DNA of 36,192 bases, taken from positions 1 to 36,192 of the forward strand of contig CAZYYM010000026.1 in NCBI GenBank assembly GCA_964651385.1. Direction: 5' to 3'. This document shows positions 1 to 8,558 of the stretch, piece after piece. A program made the translations under genes and the position numbers. Each line of letters starts with the position of its first letter. The first letter of the stretch is position 1. The DNA comes from GCA-001735895 sp964651385. Its GTDB lineage: Bacteria; Pseudomonadota; Gammaproteobacteria; GCA-001735895. The notes beneath the pieces are model-generated. The model had not been told where the DNA came from and ran no database searches. It worked only from the letters and a program-made list of their open reading frames with translations.

Positions 1-77
1 CTTTTGACAAGGACTGGGCCATTGCCTGCAAGGCGCGTCGCGCGACTAACCACTTCACGTCTCGCCGTATCCACCAT
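1..77 (-). CDS. possible 5' end of a further operon gene, cut by the window edge
   Basis: An ATG at 77 on the minus strand opens a frame that stays open to the window edge (about 25 residues, beginning MVDTARREVVSRATRLAG). It starts 18 nt after the agmatinase stop and points the same way, so it would be the next gene of the gntR-ligase-agmatinase operon. The ribosome binding site is weak and too little protein is visible to name a family. A plus-strand frame is also open here, but it continues as antisense of the agmatinase gene and is probably a shadow. Confidence 0.3.
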   Translation of the reverse strand, partial: MVDTARREVVSRATRLAGNGPVLVK

Positions 78-95
78 ACCTATGTTGTTCGACCA

Positions 96-1010
96 CTAGG
101 TTTTATTCGCCGCCAGAACATAAAGCATTTCCAGACCGAGTGTCGCGCCGGCCAGAGCTGTAATTTCTGCATGATCGTAAGATGGTGCAACTTCTACCAG
201 GTCCATACCAACCAGATTCAAACCAACCAGGCCGCGAATTATTTTAAGCGCCCGATCTGAACTCAAACCACCGACCACCGGCGTACCGGTCCCAGGCGCA
301 TACGACGGATCGAGACAATCGATGTCGAAGGTTAAATAGCAGGGCATATTCCCGACACGATGTTTAATGCGCGACACAATGGTACCGGTATTCATATCAT
401 TGGCCTCAGCGGCATTGATAACTTCGAATTCGTGTTTGCTCTCAGTGTATTCGGTACGTATACCTATTTGTATACTTTTGTCGGCATCGATCAACCCTTC
501 GCGTGGCGCGTGATAAAACATGCTGCCGTGGTTGTAGATCGAACCTTCTTCCGGATAGGTGTCGGTATGTGCATCGAAATGAATCATCGCCATTTTGCCA
601 TGAACTCGATGATGGGCGCGAATTAATGGCAGGGTGACAAAGTGGTCACCGCCAAAACTCAGTATGGTTTTTCCGGCTGCTAAAAGCGGATCGTAATGCT
701 GGTTAATGCCGTGGCAAAATGTTTCGTGGCTACCAGCCGGAAATTCGAGATCGCCATAATCCGCCAATCGGATCTTATCGAATAAAGCGAAATGCCAGGG
801 GAAGCGTTTTTCTTCCCAGCGCAGGTTTGCACTGGCGTGTCGAATGGCGGCGGGACCACTACGGGTGCCTGAGCGGCCGGTCGTTGCCAGATCGTAGGGT
901 AAACCGATAATAAAGACGTCTGCGTCGCCAGGATTGCGACTCAACGGTGCACCTATATAGCCAAAAATATTGGAGTACATGGAAAAGCTATTGCTGAAAT
1001 CGTCAGTCAT
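96..1010 (-). CDS. speB: agmatinase (ureohydrolase family)
   Basis: The 304-residue protein has the complete arginase/agmatinase metal-binding set: GGDHFVTLP, HFDAHTDTY and FDIDCLDPSYAPGTGTP. These supply the His and Asp ligands for the two Mn ions. The run from GGDHFVTLP through HFDAHTDTY and the later NHGSMFYHAP stretch are close to Escherichia SpeB as remembered, which favours agmatinase over arginase or formimidoylglutamase. The reaction is agmatine to putrescine plus urea in the cytoplasm. It is the third gene of a minus-strand operon, 12 nt after a glutamine-synthetase-like ligase that could gamma-glutamylate the putrescine product. Length is normal for the family. A guanidino-acid hydrolase with another substrate remains possible, since some were once annotated as agmatinase. 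Confidence 0.9.
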   Translation of the reverse strand: MTDDFSNSFSMYSNIFGYIGAPLSRNPGDADVFIIGLPYDLATTGRSGTRSGPAAIRHASANLRWEEKRFPWHFALFDKIRLADYGDLEFPAGSHETFCHGINQHYDPLLAAGKTILSFGGDHFVTLPLIRAHHRVHGKMAMIHFDAHTDTYPEEGSIYNHGSMFYHAPREGLIDADKSIQIGIRTEYTESKHEFEVINAAEANDMNTGTIVSRIKHRVGNMPCYLTFDIDCLDPSYAPGTGTPVVGGLSSDRALKIIRGLVGLNLVGMDLVEVAPSYDHAEITALAGATLGLEMLYVLAANKT

Positions 1011-1022
1011 GGTCTGCCTTTG

Positions 1023-2384
1023 TTATAAGTACCAGTCGTATTCTCTGGCGCCGATATATTGCTCAAAAGCAAAGGTTTCGGACTCACGATGTCGGCAATA
1101 AATCTCGACAAAGTTTCGCCCGAGTAAATCGATCAGCGCCTCGCTGCCAATGGTAGCACCAATTGCCGCGGTCAAATTGAGTGGTAGATTTTCATCGCGG
1201 CCGCTGACTGCCTGGTCGTAAGCTTTGCCGGGGTCGAGTTTATGACGTATGCCATGCAGGATCGCGGCCAGTGTAATCGCCATCGCCAGATAGGGATTAG
1301 CGTCAGCGCCGGGTACCCGATTTTCGACTCGCCAGGCGCCTTCTTTGGCCAGTGGAACACGGAAAGCTACTGTTCTGTTTTCATTACCCCAGGTCAGGCT
1401 CACCGGCGCGCAATTGGTGCCGCCAGTGTAGCGTCGATAAGAGTTTATATTCGGTGCCCAGAATGACATGGATGCCGGCATGCAGTCGATCAGTCCGCCG
1501 ATAGCATGCATCAATCGAGGATGCGGTTTGTCACCTTGTGCAAATACGTTATTGCCTTTTTTATCGACCACGCTGACGTGCATGTGTAGGCCGTTGCCAG
1601 GCTGATCGAGCAAGGGTTTGGCGATAAAGCTGGCCGTCATGCCGTGTTTTTTGGCGATTTCGATTACCGTACGTTTGAACAGACAGGTTTCGTCTGCTGC
1701 GCGTAGAACGTCGCTTTGATGGTTGAAATTAATTTCGAATTGACCGGCGCCCATTTCAGATGATATCGCGCCGGTTTCTATATTCTGTTGTTGGCAAGAG
1801 TCGATAATATCATCGATGACCTCTTCGAAATCTCCGATACGCGCCACCGAAAGAACGGTGGGGGTATCGAGGCGTCCGGTTTTGGGGTTACGAACCAGTT
1901 GGATCAGATCTCGCTCGTCGCGTGCCTGATCAAATAGATAAAACTCCAGTTCGAAAGCGACCATGGGATGCCAGTTGTGTTTTTCGAATGCCAGTAGCAC
2001 CCGGGCGAGTACGTTGCGCGGTTCAAAAAATACCGGTTGATCATCCTGTGTCGAGGTAGCCATAACCTGTATCCGAAGTCGCTTGCCCCAGTCATTAATC
2101 GATAGACTTTCGGGTATCAGGCTGAAGTGTGCATCCGGGTCTCCGTCATCGATACCGTAATACATGCCGTCTAAGGGTTCTCCAAGTGTGCTCAGCAGAA
2201 ACATACTCATTGGCAATGCGAGTCCTTCTTTGGCGAATGTTTTAAGCTTGTCAATCGGGTAGCGTTTACCGAAAAAATGACCGCTGAAATCGACAGCGAG
2301 TACTTCCAGTTCTTCTATTTGTGGATGGGCGCTCAGCAGGTCGTCAATTTTCTGTTCGAAACTGGGGTTATCTTTAGGAATCAT
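1023..2384 (-). CDS. glutamine synthetase family ligase, probably gamma-glutamylputrescine synthetase-like
   Basis: This 453-residue protein is a glutamine synthetase homologue. Visible signatures are MGAGQFEINF (metal and substrate-binding Glu), NGLHMHVS (ATP-site His), ENRTVAFRVP and the NPYLAMA helix near the C-terminus. The tyrosine-adenylylation region typical of GlnA is not evident. The N-terminus resembles PuuA/SpuI-type enzymes, which join glutamate to putrescine or other amines using ATP. Its position between a GntR regulator (16 nt) and agmatinase (12 nt), with a glutamine amidotransferase diverging from the same promoter region, supports gamma-glutamylation of putrescine. Substrate preference (putrescine, spermidine, ethanolamine or another amine) cannot be read from the sequence, so no gene symbol is given. 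Confidence 0.85.
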   Translation of the reverse strand: MIPKDNPSFEQKIDDLLSAHPQIEELEVLAVDFSGHFFGKRYPIDKLKTFAKEGLALPMSMFLLSTLGEPLDGMYYGIDDGDPDAHFSLIPESLSINDWGKRLRIQVMATSTQDDQPVFFEPRNVLARVLLAFEKHNWHPMVAFELEFYLFDQARDERDLIQLVRNPKTGRLDTPTVLSVARIGDFEEVIDDIIDSCQQQNIETGAISSEMGAGQFEINFNHQSDVLRAADETCLFKRTVIEIAKKHGMTASFIAKPLLDQPGNGLHMHVSVVDKKGNNVFAQGDKPHPRLMHAIGGLIDCMPASMSFWAPNINSYRRYTGGTNCAPVSLTWGNENRTVAFRVPLAKEGAWRVENRVPGADANPYLAMAITLAAILHGIRHKLDPGKAYDQAVSGRDENLPLNLTAAIGATIGSEALIDLLGRNFVEIYCRHRESETFAFEQYIGAREYDWYL

Positions 2385-2400
2385 GGAAAGCTATCTCGCT

Positions 2401-3111
2401 TCAGGCAACGCCCTGAAAATATTGTTGGAGACCCTCGAGTGACTTCATCGATGCAATACCATCCCGTATATCGGCTTCGACAGCCTGACGTAGTTTGTTC
2501 TCATGCCGATATTTAAGTGCTTCGATGATTTCGATGTGGCGATCGACCTGGTAGGCTATTTCAAGTTTGCTAATCACGATTCTGGAGAATGGACCGAGCT
2601 GTAACCACAGGCTTTCGATGAGCGGCACTGAGCGTTGCGACGGATTTGCACTATACAGACTTCGATGGAAATGCTGATTGGAAAGTGCGATAGCTTCAAC
2701 TTCTCCGGCGTCTACAGCGGCATTGATTTTATTATCGATAGCGATCAATATTTCAATATTTGCTTTTCCGATATGGGGAAGCGCTGCCACTGCGGCGTGG
2801 GTTTCCAGCAGAATTCTCAGTTCGCAGAGTTCATTAAATTTATCAGCATTCATCATTGGTACGATGACCCGGCGATTATCCATAACTTCGATCGCGCCTT
2901 CGCAGGCCAGCCGATGCAGGGCTTCCCGAATTGGCATAGGACTGACTTCCAGCAATTGCGCGAGTCCGCGAATAGTCAAAGCATGCCCGGGACCAATTCG
3001 ACCACATAGCAAATTCATGCGTAATAGCTGATAGACCCATTGATGGGTTTTCAGATCGCCGGCCTTTTCCTGCATGCGAAGTACGAAACCGCTGGAAGGT
3101 GATGCTTTCAT
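2401..3111 (-). CDS. GntR family (FCD/FadR type) transcriptional regulator
   Basis: The protein is 236 residues from the ATG at 3111 (MKASPSSG). A winged helix-turn-helix occupies roughly residues 20-85, including SPMPIREALHRLACEGAIEV, the classical GntR recognition helix. An all-helical FCD ligand-binding domain follows, with the ELRILLETHAA opening and the N-x3-H stretch SNQHFHRSLY that supplies metal/effector ligands. The frame can be extended upstream to 3195, but that would cross the divergent promoter region and has no conserved sequence, so the shorter start is preferred. It is the first gene of the operon with the ligase and agmatinase and lies back to back with the amidotransferase. 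A role as autoregulated repressor of amine catabolism is inferred. Confidence 0.88.
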   Translation of the reverse strand: MKASPSSGFVLRMQEKAGDLKTHQWVYQLLRMNLLCGRIGPGHALTIRGLAQLLEVSPMPIREALHRLACEGAIEVMDNRRVIVPMMNADKFNELCELRILLETHAAVAALPHIGKANIEILIAIDNKINAAVDAGEVEAIALSNQHFHRSLYSANPSQRSVPLIESLWLQLGPFSRIVISKLEIAYQVDRHIEIIEALKYRHENKLRQAVEADIRDGIASMKSLEGLQQYFQGVA

Positions 3112-3136
3112 AAAAAAATAAATCCCTGTTTGTTTG

Positions 3137-3158
3137 AATATCAAGGCCGCTTGATATT
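3137..3158. promoter_or_regulatory. perfect inverted repeat, candidate GntR operator
   Basis: AATATCAAG and CTTGATATT are perfect 9-bp arms around a 4-nt centre (GCCG), located between the divergent gntR and amidotransferase genes. A second, smaller palindrome TGTGATCACA lies at 3169-3178. Position and symmetry suit an operator of the adjacent GntR regulator controlling both directions; this assignment is inferred. Confidence 0.5.
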
Positions 3159-3228
3159 GTGGGACTATTGTGATCACATTGAAGGCAACACGCAAGTTTG
3201 GAATAACGGTCTGGAATTTGAACTCTAT

Positions 3229-3957
3229 ATGAAAATTGGCATACTCGAGACAGGATTAATAAACGAAAAGCTCAACGGCAAATATAAACCTTATCCGGTA
3301 ATGTTTTCAGAACTGCTAAATCGGGCTGGTCAAGCGCTGACTTATCAAAGTTATCGTGTTATCCATGGCGAATTGCCGAAATCCATTTATGATTGTGATG
3401 GCTGGCTAATCACCGGTTCACGCCACGGTGTTTACGAAAATCTGCAATGGATGCTGGCCCTGGAGGATCTCATCCGGGAGCTTTATCAGGCAAAAATACC
3501 ATTGATCGGGATTTGTTTCGGACATCAGATTATTGCCCAGGCACTGGGCGGCAAAGTGGTGAAATCGGAAAAGGGCTGGGGTATCGGGATGGCGACTTAT
3601 CGGGTTGAGAAAAACCTGCCGTGGATGAACCGGGCACTTGACAGGATTCGAATTTATGCCTTCCACCAGGATCAGGTGGTTGAGCTACCACCATCGGCAG
3701 AAATCTATCTATTCTCGGATTTTTGCCCCTATGCAGGACTTAGCTATGGAGAGTCGGTGATTACGGTACAGGCGCACCCGGAGTTCGAGGAAGAATACGA
3801 ACTGGCATTATTGAAAATTTATTCCGGTAATATTCTATCCAGGCCGACAGCTGAAAAAGCGCAGAGCTGGATTCGTGAATCGGGTGAAAAGGCGGATACG
3901 CAGGTATTGGCCGAGTGGCTGGCCGGGTTTTTCGTGAGGCAGTTCCAAACAGACTGA
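3229..3957 (+). CDS. class I glutamine amidotransferase-like hydrolase (possible gamma-glutamyl amine/GABA hydrolase)
   Basis: From the ATG at 3229 (MKIGILETG) this is a 242-residue stand-alone GATase1 domain. The nucleophile lies in GICFGHQII (C96) and the remaining triad residues in QAHPEF (H183, E185), so the hydrolase is catalytically complete. The frame extends to 3130, but those 33 residues are unlike the family and overlap the promoter palindrome. Stand-alone GATase1 proteins include GMP-synthase-like amidotransferases and hydrolases of gamma-glutamyl compounds. Here the divergent gntR-ligase-agmatinase operon makes hydrolysis of a gamma-glutamylated intermediate, analogous to PuuD, a reasonable inference. 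It does not look like a close PuuD homologue, which is why the symbol is withheld. It ends 14 nt from the convergent GGDEF/EAL gene. Confidence 0.8.
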   Translation: MKIGILETGLINEKLNGKYKPYPVMFSELLNRAGQALTYQSYRVIHGELPKSIYDCDGWLITGSRHGVYENLQWMLALEDLIRELYQAKIPLIGICFGHQIIAQALGGKVVKSEKGWGIGMATYRVEKNLPWMNRALDRIRIYAFHQDQVVELPPSAEIYLFSDFCPYAGLSYGESVITVQAHPEFEEEYELALLKIYSGNILSRPTAEKAQSWIRESGEKADTQVLAEWLAGFFVRQFQTD

Positions 3958-3971
3958 ATCAGGTATTTGAA

Positions 3972-5714
3972 TCAGGAGACCGCGGCTATACCACAATCGA
4001 TCAGGTAGGCGTCAAACTCTTCCTTAGGCATGGGTTTACCAAAATAATAGCCCTGTACATAATCGCAATTCAGTGATTTCAAGTAGCTCCATTGCGCCTC
4101 GGTTTCGACGCCCTCGGCGATGACCTCCAGACCCAGGCCGTGAGCCATCGCAAGAATCGCTTTAACCAGTACTTTGTTCTCGTGATCATTGGGCAAATCA
4201 ACGATAAAGGAGCGATCAATTTTGACCGTGCTCACCGGATAGTTTTTCAAGTAACTCAGAGCGGAAAAACCAGTGCCGAAATCGTCTACTGATAATCGTA
4301 CCCCACAGTTATTGATTTCGCGAACATAAGTCGTTACCTGTGTCGAGTCGTCGAGTAACAGGCCTTCAGTAATTTCAATTTCGAGTAGGGATGGGTCCCA
4401 GTGGTGAGATTTTATCTGCTGTTTTATGGTTTCGAATAATAAGTTGCTACGAAACTGAATGGTCGAAGCATTCACCGCAATGCGCAGGCCGATGCCATAG
4501 GCTTTCAACCAGTCAACTCCTGCTTCGATGGATTGACGCAATACCCAGCAGCCGAGTTCGGGAATTAATCCGGCACTTTCCGCAGCAGGAATAAATTCAT
4601 CCGGGCCGACGTTTCCGAGTATCGGGCTGTGCCAACGCGTTAGCGCTTCGGCTGAAACCGGCCTGCTAGTGGCGGTTTCTACGATGGGCTGAAAAAATAC
4701 CGTAAGCTCGTCCCTGGTGATGGCCTTTCTGAGGTTGTCTTGCAATTCCAGCAAGCGGTGAGCACGCCGGTTGATTTCTTCTGAAAAAAAGCGGAATGTA
4801 TTTTTACCATCGCTCTTGGCCTGGTACATGGCCTGGTCGGCATGGTTTAGCAGACTGGCCGAGTCATCACCGTGATCAGGATATAACGCGATACCCATGC
4901 TGGCGCTGATACGGACTTTATGGTCGCCCAGGAGAATTGGTTTTGAGCTGGCATCGATCAGGGTTTCGATTTTAGAAATAAGCGAAGTGTTTTCGTTGAT
5001 ATCACATATCAATACGACAAATTCGTCACCGCCGATTCGCGCGACAGTATCGGTTTTTCGAACAATCTGTAAATAGTTGCCGGATACATGTATTAGCAGT
5101 TTATCGCCTGCTTCATGACCATATTTATCGTTAACCGCCTTAAATCCGTCAAGGTCAATGAAGATGATTGCACTGGTAAAGTTGTTTCGTTTAGAGCGAT
5201 AGATCAAATCGTTAATTTGATCGTATAAGGCGCGCCGATTGGGCAGGTTGGTAAGAGGATCGTGCCATGCCATATATTCTATTTTCGATTCGGCATGCTT
5301 TCGTTGAGCGATCTCCTCCTCGAGCCCCGACCGTAGCATCCAGAGATCCAGAAATACTCGAACTTTGGAGAGCAAGGTTGTTTTTTGAATGGGCTTTTGA
5401 AGATAGTCGACGGCACCCGCCAGATAACCTTGTTCGATATGTGCCTCATCCTGATTGGCGGTTACGAAAATGATTGGGGTGGAACGGGTATTCTCATTTT
5501 CCTGTATTCTTTTACAGACTTCGAATCCGTCCATACCCGGCATTTCCACATCCAGTAGAATCAGTGCGATATTGTCATGTTTTTTTGATTCAAGAAGAGC
5601 TTGTGCGCCTGACTCAACGGAAATAATGCCGGCTTTGATGTTTTTCAGCAAAACCTTGAGTGCAATCAGGTTGGCTTTGGTATCATCGACGATTAGTATC
5701 TTGGCTGTGGGCAT
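3972..5714 (-). CDS. response regulator with GGDEF and EAL domains (c-di-GMP signalling)
   Basis: The protein has 580 residues. A receiver domain (about 1-125) has acidic residues near the N-terminus, phospho-acceptor D55 in LLDVEMPGMDG and K108 in LQKP. A GGDEF domain (about 145-310) has intact GGDEF at 228-232 and an RxxD product-inhibition site (RKTD, 219-222) exactly five residues before it. An EAL domain (about 325-575) has E356-A-L, DDFGTG at 477-482 and a late AEGVET motif. Both cyclase and phosphodiesterase residues therefore look intact. A partner histidine kinase would phosphorylate D55, but none is adjacent. It is convergent with the amidotransferase gene and its promoter should lie in 5715-6033. 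Confidence 0.93.
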   Translation of the reverse strand: MPTAKILIVDDTKANLIALKVLLKNIKAGIISVESGAQALLESKKHDNIALILLDVEMPGMDGFEVCKRIQENENTRSTPIIFVTANQDEAHIEQGYLAGAVDYLQKPIQKTTLLSKVRVFLDLWMLRSGLEEEIAQRKHAESKIEYMAWHDPLTNLPNRRALYDQINDLIYRSKRNNFTSAIIFIDLDGFKAVNDKYGHEAGDKLLIHVSGNYLQIVRKTDTVARIGGDEFVVLICDINENTSLISKIETLIDASSKPILLGDHKVRISASMGIALYPDHGDDSASLLNHADQAMYQAKSDGKNTFRFFSEEINRRAHRLLELQDNLRKAITRDELTVFFQPIVETATSRPVSAEALTRWHSPILGNVGPDEFIPAAESAGLIPELGCWVLRQSIEAGVDWLKAYGIGLRIAVNASTIQFRSNLLFETIKQQIKSHHWDPSLLEIEITEGLLLDDSTQVTTYVREINNCGVRLSVDDFGTGFSALSYLKNYPVSTVKIDRSFIVDLPNDHENKVLVKAILAMAHGLGLEVIAEGVETEAQWSYLKSLNCDYVQGYYFGKPMPKEEFDAYLIDCGIAAVS

Positions 5715-6033
5715 TGCAATCTAATTGGTTATCGATAGGACGGCCGGGGATACAGGTGACCCGTTGAATTCAGTAGGCCCTGGACGACGATTGATGTCGT
5801 TTAATGTCAAAACAGTTTCCTAAATCAATATACTCACAGATTATAGAAAAGCTTTGTGTTTTTTCAGAGAAATGTGCCCGATTCCAGATTAATAGCGCAA
5901 GAATCAAGAGAGCCTTGTAATTTTTGCAAATATATAAAAGTTTCAGTTTGAAACTTGGTGCTTGCCGGGTGACCCTGAATATTATATTGTTAGCTTTTCA
6001 TTTCCTTGATTCTCAAAGCTTCGGGATTTTGCA
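5715..6033. other. divergent intergenic region between the GGDEF/EAL gene and fadE
   Basis: This 319-nt stretch carries no convincing gene. It must hold the promoters of the GGDEF/EAL gene (minus) and fadE (plus). The only clear structure is the palindrome at 5938-5956. A weak sigma-70-like pair for fadE is possible (TTGCCG at 5962-5967 and TATTGT at 5985-5990, 17-nt spacer). Confidence 0.5.
5938..5956. promoter_or_regulatory. perfect inverted repeat upstream of fadE
   Basis: AAGTTTCA and TGAAACTT form perfect 8-bp arms around a 3-nt spacer, about 80 nt before the fadE start. It does not match the gammaproteobacterial FadR box, and the GTTTC...GAAAC order is the reverse of the PsrA consensus as I recall it. 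The binding protein is unknown. Confidence 0.45.
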
Positions 6034-8505
6034 ATGAATGTGATTATTTTTATAGCCGCTTTTTTCGTTTTGATTGCTGCAATAGCTCGAATGACCCCAG
6101 CCTTTAAGACTGTTGCGGTTGTTGTGGGCGCATTCCTGGTTGTGTTTACCCTGAGCGGTGGGTTTAGTTTGATTGCGATCTTTGTATTCTGGACGCTATT
6201 TTTGATACCAGTGATATTGCTTGGATTAAAGGAAATCCGTATGCAATACATTTCCAAACCTTTGCTCAAGCGAATCAAAAAGGTGTTACCACCGATGTCT
6301 GAAACCGAACGGAATGCTATTGAGGCTGGCACCGTATGGTGGGAATCGGAACTTTTTCGCGGTGCTCCCGACTGGCATTTACTGCAATCCTACGCCAAAC
6401 CGCAGCTCAGCGAAGAAGAGCAGGCATTTATTGACGGACCTGTGGATGAACTCTGCAAAATGATCGATGACTGGGATATAACACATAACCTGATGGATTT
6501 ACCCGAATCTATCTGGGCTTTCCTGAAAGAGCATCGATTCTTTGGCATGATAATTCCGAAAGAATATGGCGGCCTCGAATTTTCCGCGCATGGCCATTCG
6601 GCTGTGGTCATGAAAATAGGCGCTCGTAGTATTTCTGCGGGCGTGACTGTCATGGTGCCTAACTCGCTTGGACCGGCTGAATTACTACTTCATTATGGCA
6701 CCAGGACGCAGAAAGATTATTATCTGCCGCGCCTGGCCAGCGGCCTAGAAATCCCCTGTTTTGCCTTGACCGGGCCGGATGCAGGCTCGGATGCTGGGTC
6801 TATACCGGATACCGGGATTATTTGCCAGGGAGAATTTGAAGGCAAAGAGGTGTTGGGACTGCGATTGAACTGGGAAAAGCGTTATATCACTCTGGGTCCG
6901 GTTGCCACGGTGCTTGGACTGGCCTTTAAAGCATATGACCCGGACGGATTTCTGGGTGGAGAATCCGAGTTAGGCATTACTTGTGCGCTGATTCCAACCG
7001 ATACACCGGGTGTCACGATCGGTAATCGCCATTTTCCGATGAACTCGGCGTTTCAGAATGGCCCAAACAGTGGCAAGGATGTTTTTATTCCGATGGAATA
7101 CATAATTGGTGGACAGGACAATATCGGCAAAGGTTGGCGCATGCTGGTGGAGTCTTTGTCCGCAGGTCGCGGTATATCATTGCCAGCCATGGGGGCTGCG
7201 GCGGGTAAAGCGACTTCTCGTGTTACCGGGGCCTATGCGCGAATTCGGCATCAATTTAATGCCTCAATCGGTAAATTTGAAGGTGTCGAAGAAGTACTCG
7301 CGCGCATTGGTGGAATGGCCTATATGATGGATGCCGGTCGTTTGTTGACACTGTCTGCGCTGGATAGTGGAGAGAAACCATCGGTCGTGACTGCAATATT
7401 AAAATACTACAATACCGAGCAAATGCGGCAAGTTATTAATGATGCAATGGATATCCACGGCGGTCGTGGTATCTGTATGGGGCCGAGCAATTATCTGGGC
7501 CGATCTTATCAGTCCATACCGGTTGGCATTACTGTTGAAGGCGCCAATATTCTCACACGGAGTATGATCATCTTCGGTCAGGGCGCCATTCGGTGCCATC
7601 CCTATCTGGTAAAGGAAATGGATAGCGCCACTATGATCGATCAAGTCGTCGGCGAGAAAGCATTTGATCGTGCCTTGACCGGACATATGGGATATTTCGT
7701 CACCAATCTTTGTCGTGCTTTTGTCTACGGTATAAGTGGCAGTCATTTGGCGCCATCACCAGTTAGTGGCCGGCTTGCTAATTATTACCAGCGTTTAGGG
7801 CAGATGAGTGCCGTATTTGCGGTTGTCTCGGATCTGGCTTTAATAGTTCTCGGTGGTGCCTTTAAACGAAAAGAAATGTTGTCAGGCCGGTTTGCCGATG
7901 CGCTCGGGTACATGTTTTACGCTTCGGCCGTTTTGAAGAAATATGAAGACGATGGTAGACCGCGTACCGACCTGCCTCTGGTCGAGTGGGCCACTAAGTA
8001 TTGTCTTTACCAGATTCAATCCGCACTCGACGAAGTCTTACGCAATTTTCCGTTAAAAATACTGGGTGTCGTGGTGCGAGCACTGGTATTTCCGTTGGGG
8101 TCGAGTTTACGTCAGCCTAACAACTCCCTCAGTCATCGGGTTGCCGCTTTGATGATTAAGCCGGGTAAAGCGCGTGATCGTTTAACGCAGGGTATATTTA
8201 TAAGTGACGATGCGAACGATATCACTGGATGTCTCGAAGATGCTCTGGGAAAATCGATAAAAGCCGAACCAATTCGCCGGCATTTGCGGGCGGAAGGCTT
8301 AAGCAAATCCGACCTGATCGAATTTGATTTGTGGATTGACGAACTGCTTGCCGAAAAACAGATAACCACTGAGCAGGCGAAAATTTTACTGGATGCACAT
8401 TCAGCGACCAGAAAGGTTATAATGGTTGACGAGTTTACGCCAGAGCAAATGGCCGGATCGACTCCGAAAAAGAAACAGGCAGGGAATAGGAGGGCAAACA
8501 AATAA
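6034..8505 (+). CDS. fadE: acyl-CoA dehydrogenase FadE
   Basis: The 823-residue length matches the long FadE-type acyl-CoA dehydrogenases (about 815 residues in Escherichia), well above ordinary 380-residue enzymes. Three hydrophobic segments at about residues 2-18, 26-41 and 44-64 should anchor it in the inner membrane. The catalytic domain follows with the acyl-CoA dehydrogenase signatures FALTGPDAGSDAGS, GRGISLPAMGAA and DIHGGRGICMGPSNYLGR, and then the extra C-terminal region typical of FadE. It catalyses the FAD-dependent first oxidation of beta-oxidation, acyl-CoA to trans-2-enoyl-CoA. It lies 53 nt upstream of fadD, so the pair couples fatty-acid activation and oxidation. The C-terminal tail is Lys/Arg rich (TPKKKQAGNRRANK). 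Confidence 0.95.
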   Translation: MNVIIFIAAFFVLIAAIARMTPAFKTVAVVVGAFLVVFTLSGGFSLIAIFVFWTLFLIPVILLGLKEIRMQYISKPLLKRIKKVLPPMSETERNAIEAGTVWWESELFRGAPDWHLLQSYAKPQLSEEEQAFIDGPVDELCKMIDDWDITHNLMDLPESIWAFLKEHRFFGMIIPKEYGGLEFSAHGHSAVVMKIGARSISAGVTVMVPNSLGPAELLLHYGTRTQKDYYLPRLASGLEIPCFALTGPDAGSDAGSIPDTGIICQGEFEGKEVLGLRLNWEKRYITLGPVATVLGLAFKAYDPDGFLGGESELGITCALIPTDTPGVTIGNRHFPMNSAFQNGPNSGKDVFIPMEYIIGGQDNIGKGWRMLVESLSAGRGISLPAMGAAAGKATSRVTGAYARIRHQFNASIGKFEGVEEVLARIGGMAYMMDAGRLLTLSALDSGEKPSVVTAILKYYNTEQMRQVINDAMDIHGGRGICMGPSNYLGRSYQSIPVGITVEGANILTRSMIIFGQGAIRCHPYLVKEMDSATMIDQVVGEKAFDRALTGHMGYFVTNLCRAFVYGISGSHLAPSPVSGRLANYYQRLGQMSAVFAVVSDLALIVLGGAFKRKEMLSGRFADALGYMFYASAVLKKYEDDGRPRTDLPLVEWATKYCLYQIQSALDEVLRNFPLKILGVVVRALVFPLGSSLRQPNNSLSHRVAALMIKPGKARDRLTQGIFISDDANDITGCLEDALGKSIKAEPIRRHLRAEGLSKSDLIEFDLWIDELLAEKQITTEQAKILLDAHSATRKVIMVDEFTPEQMAGSTPKKKQAGNRRANK

Positions 8506-8558
8506 GGGAGAACTGATAGAATTGACTCGGAAGACTGAGAACCAGAGTGAGGTGATAA

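Noticed and set aside
360..910. Plus-strand open frames inside agmatinase
   Set aside because: They are antisense to a fully conserved enzyme and have no family resemblance.
3169..3178. TGTGATCACA as a CRP site
   Set aside because: CRP half-sites need a 6-bp spacer; here TGTGA and TCACA share bases with no spacer.
3112..3195. N-terminal extension of the GntR regulator
   Set aside because: It would overlap the divergent promoter and adds no recognisable sequence before the helix-turn-helix domain.
3130..3228. N-terminal extension of the amidotransferase
   Set aside because: The 33 added residues are unlike the family and cover the promoter palindromes; MKIGILETG is the natural start.
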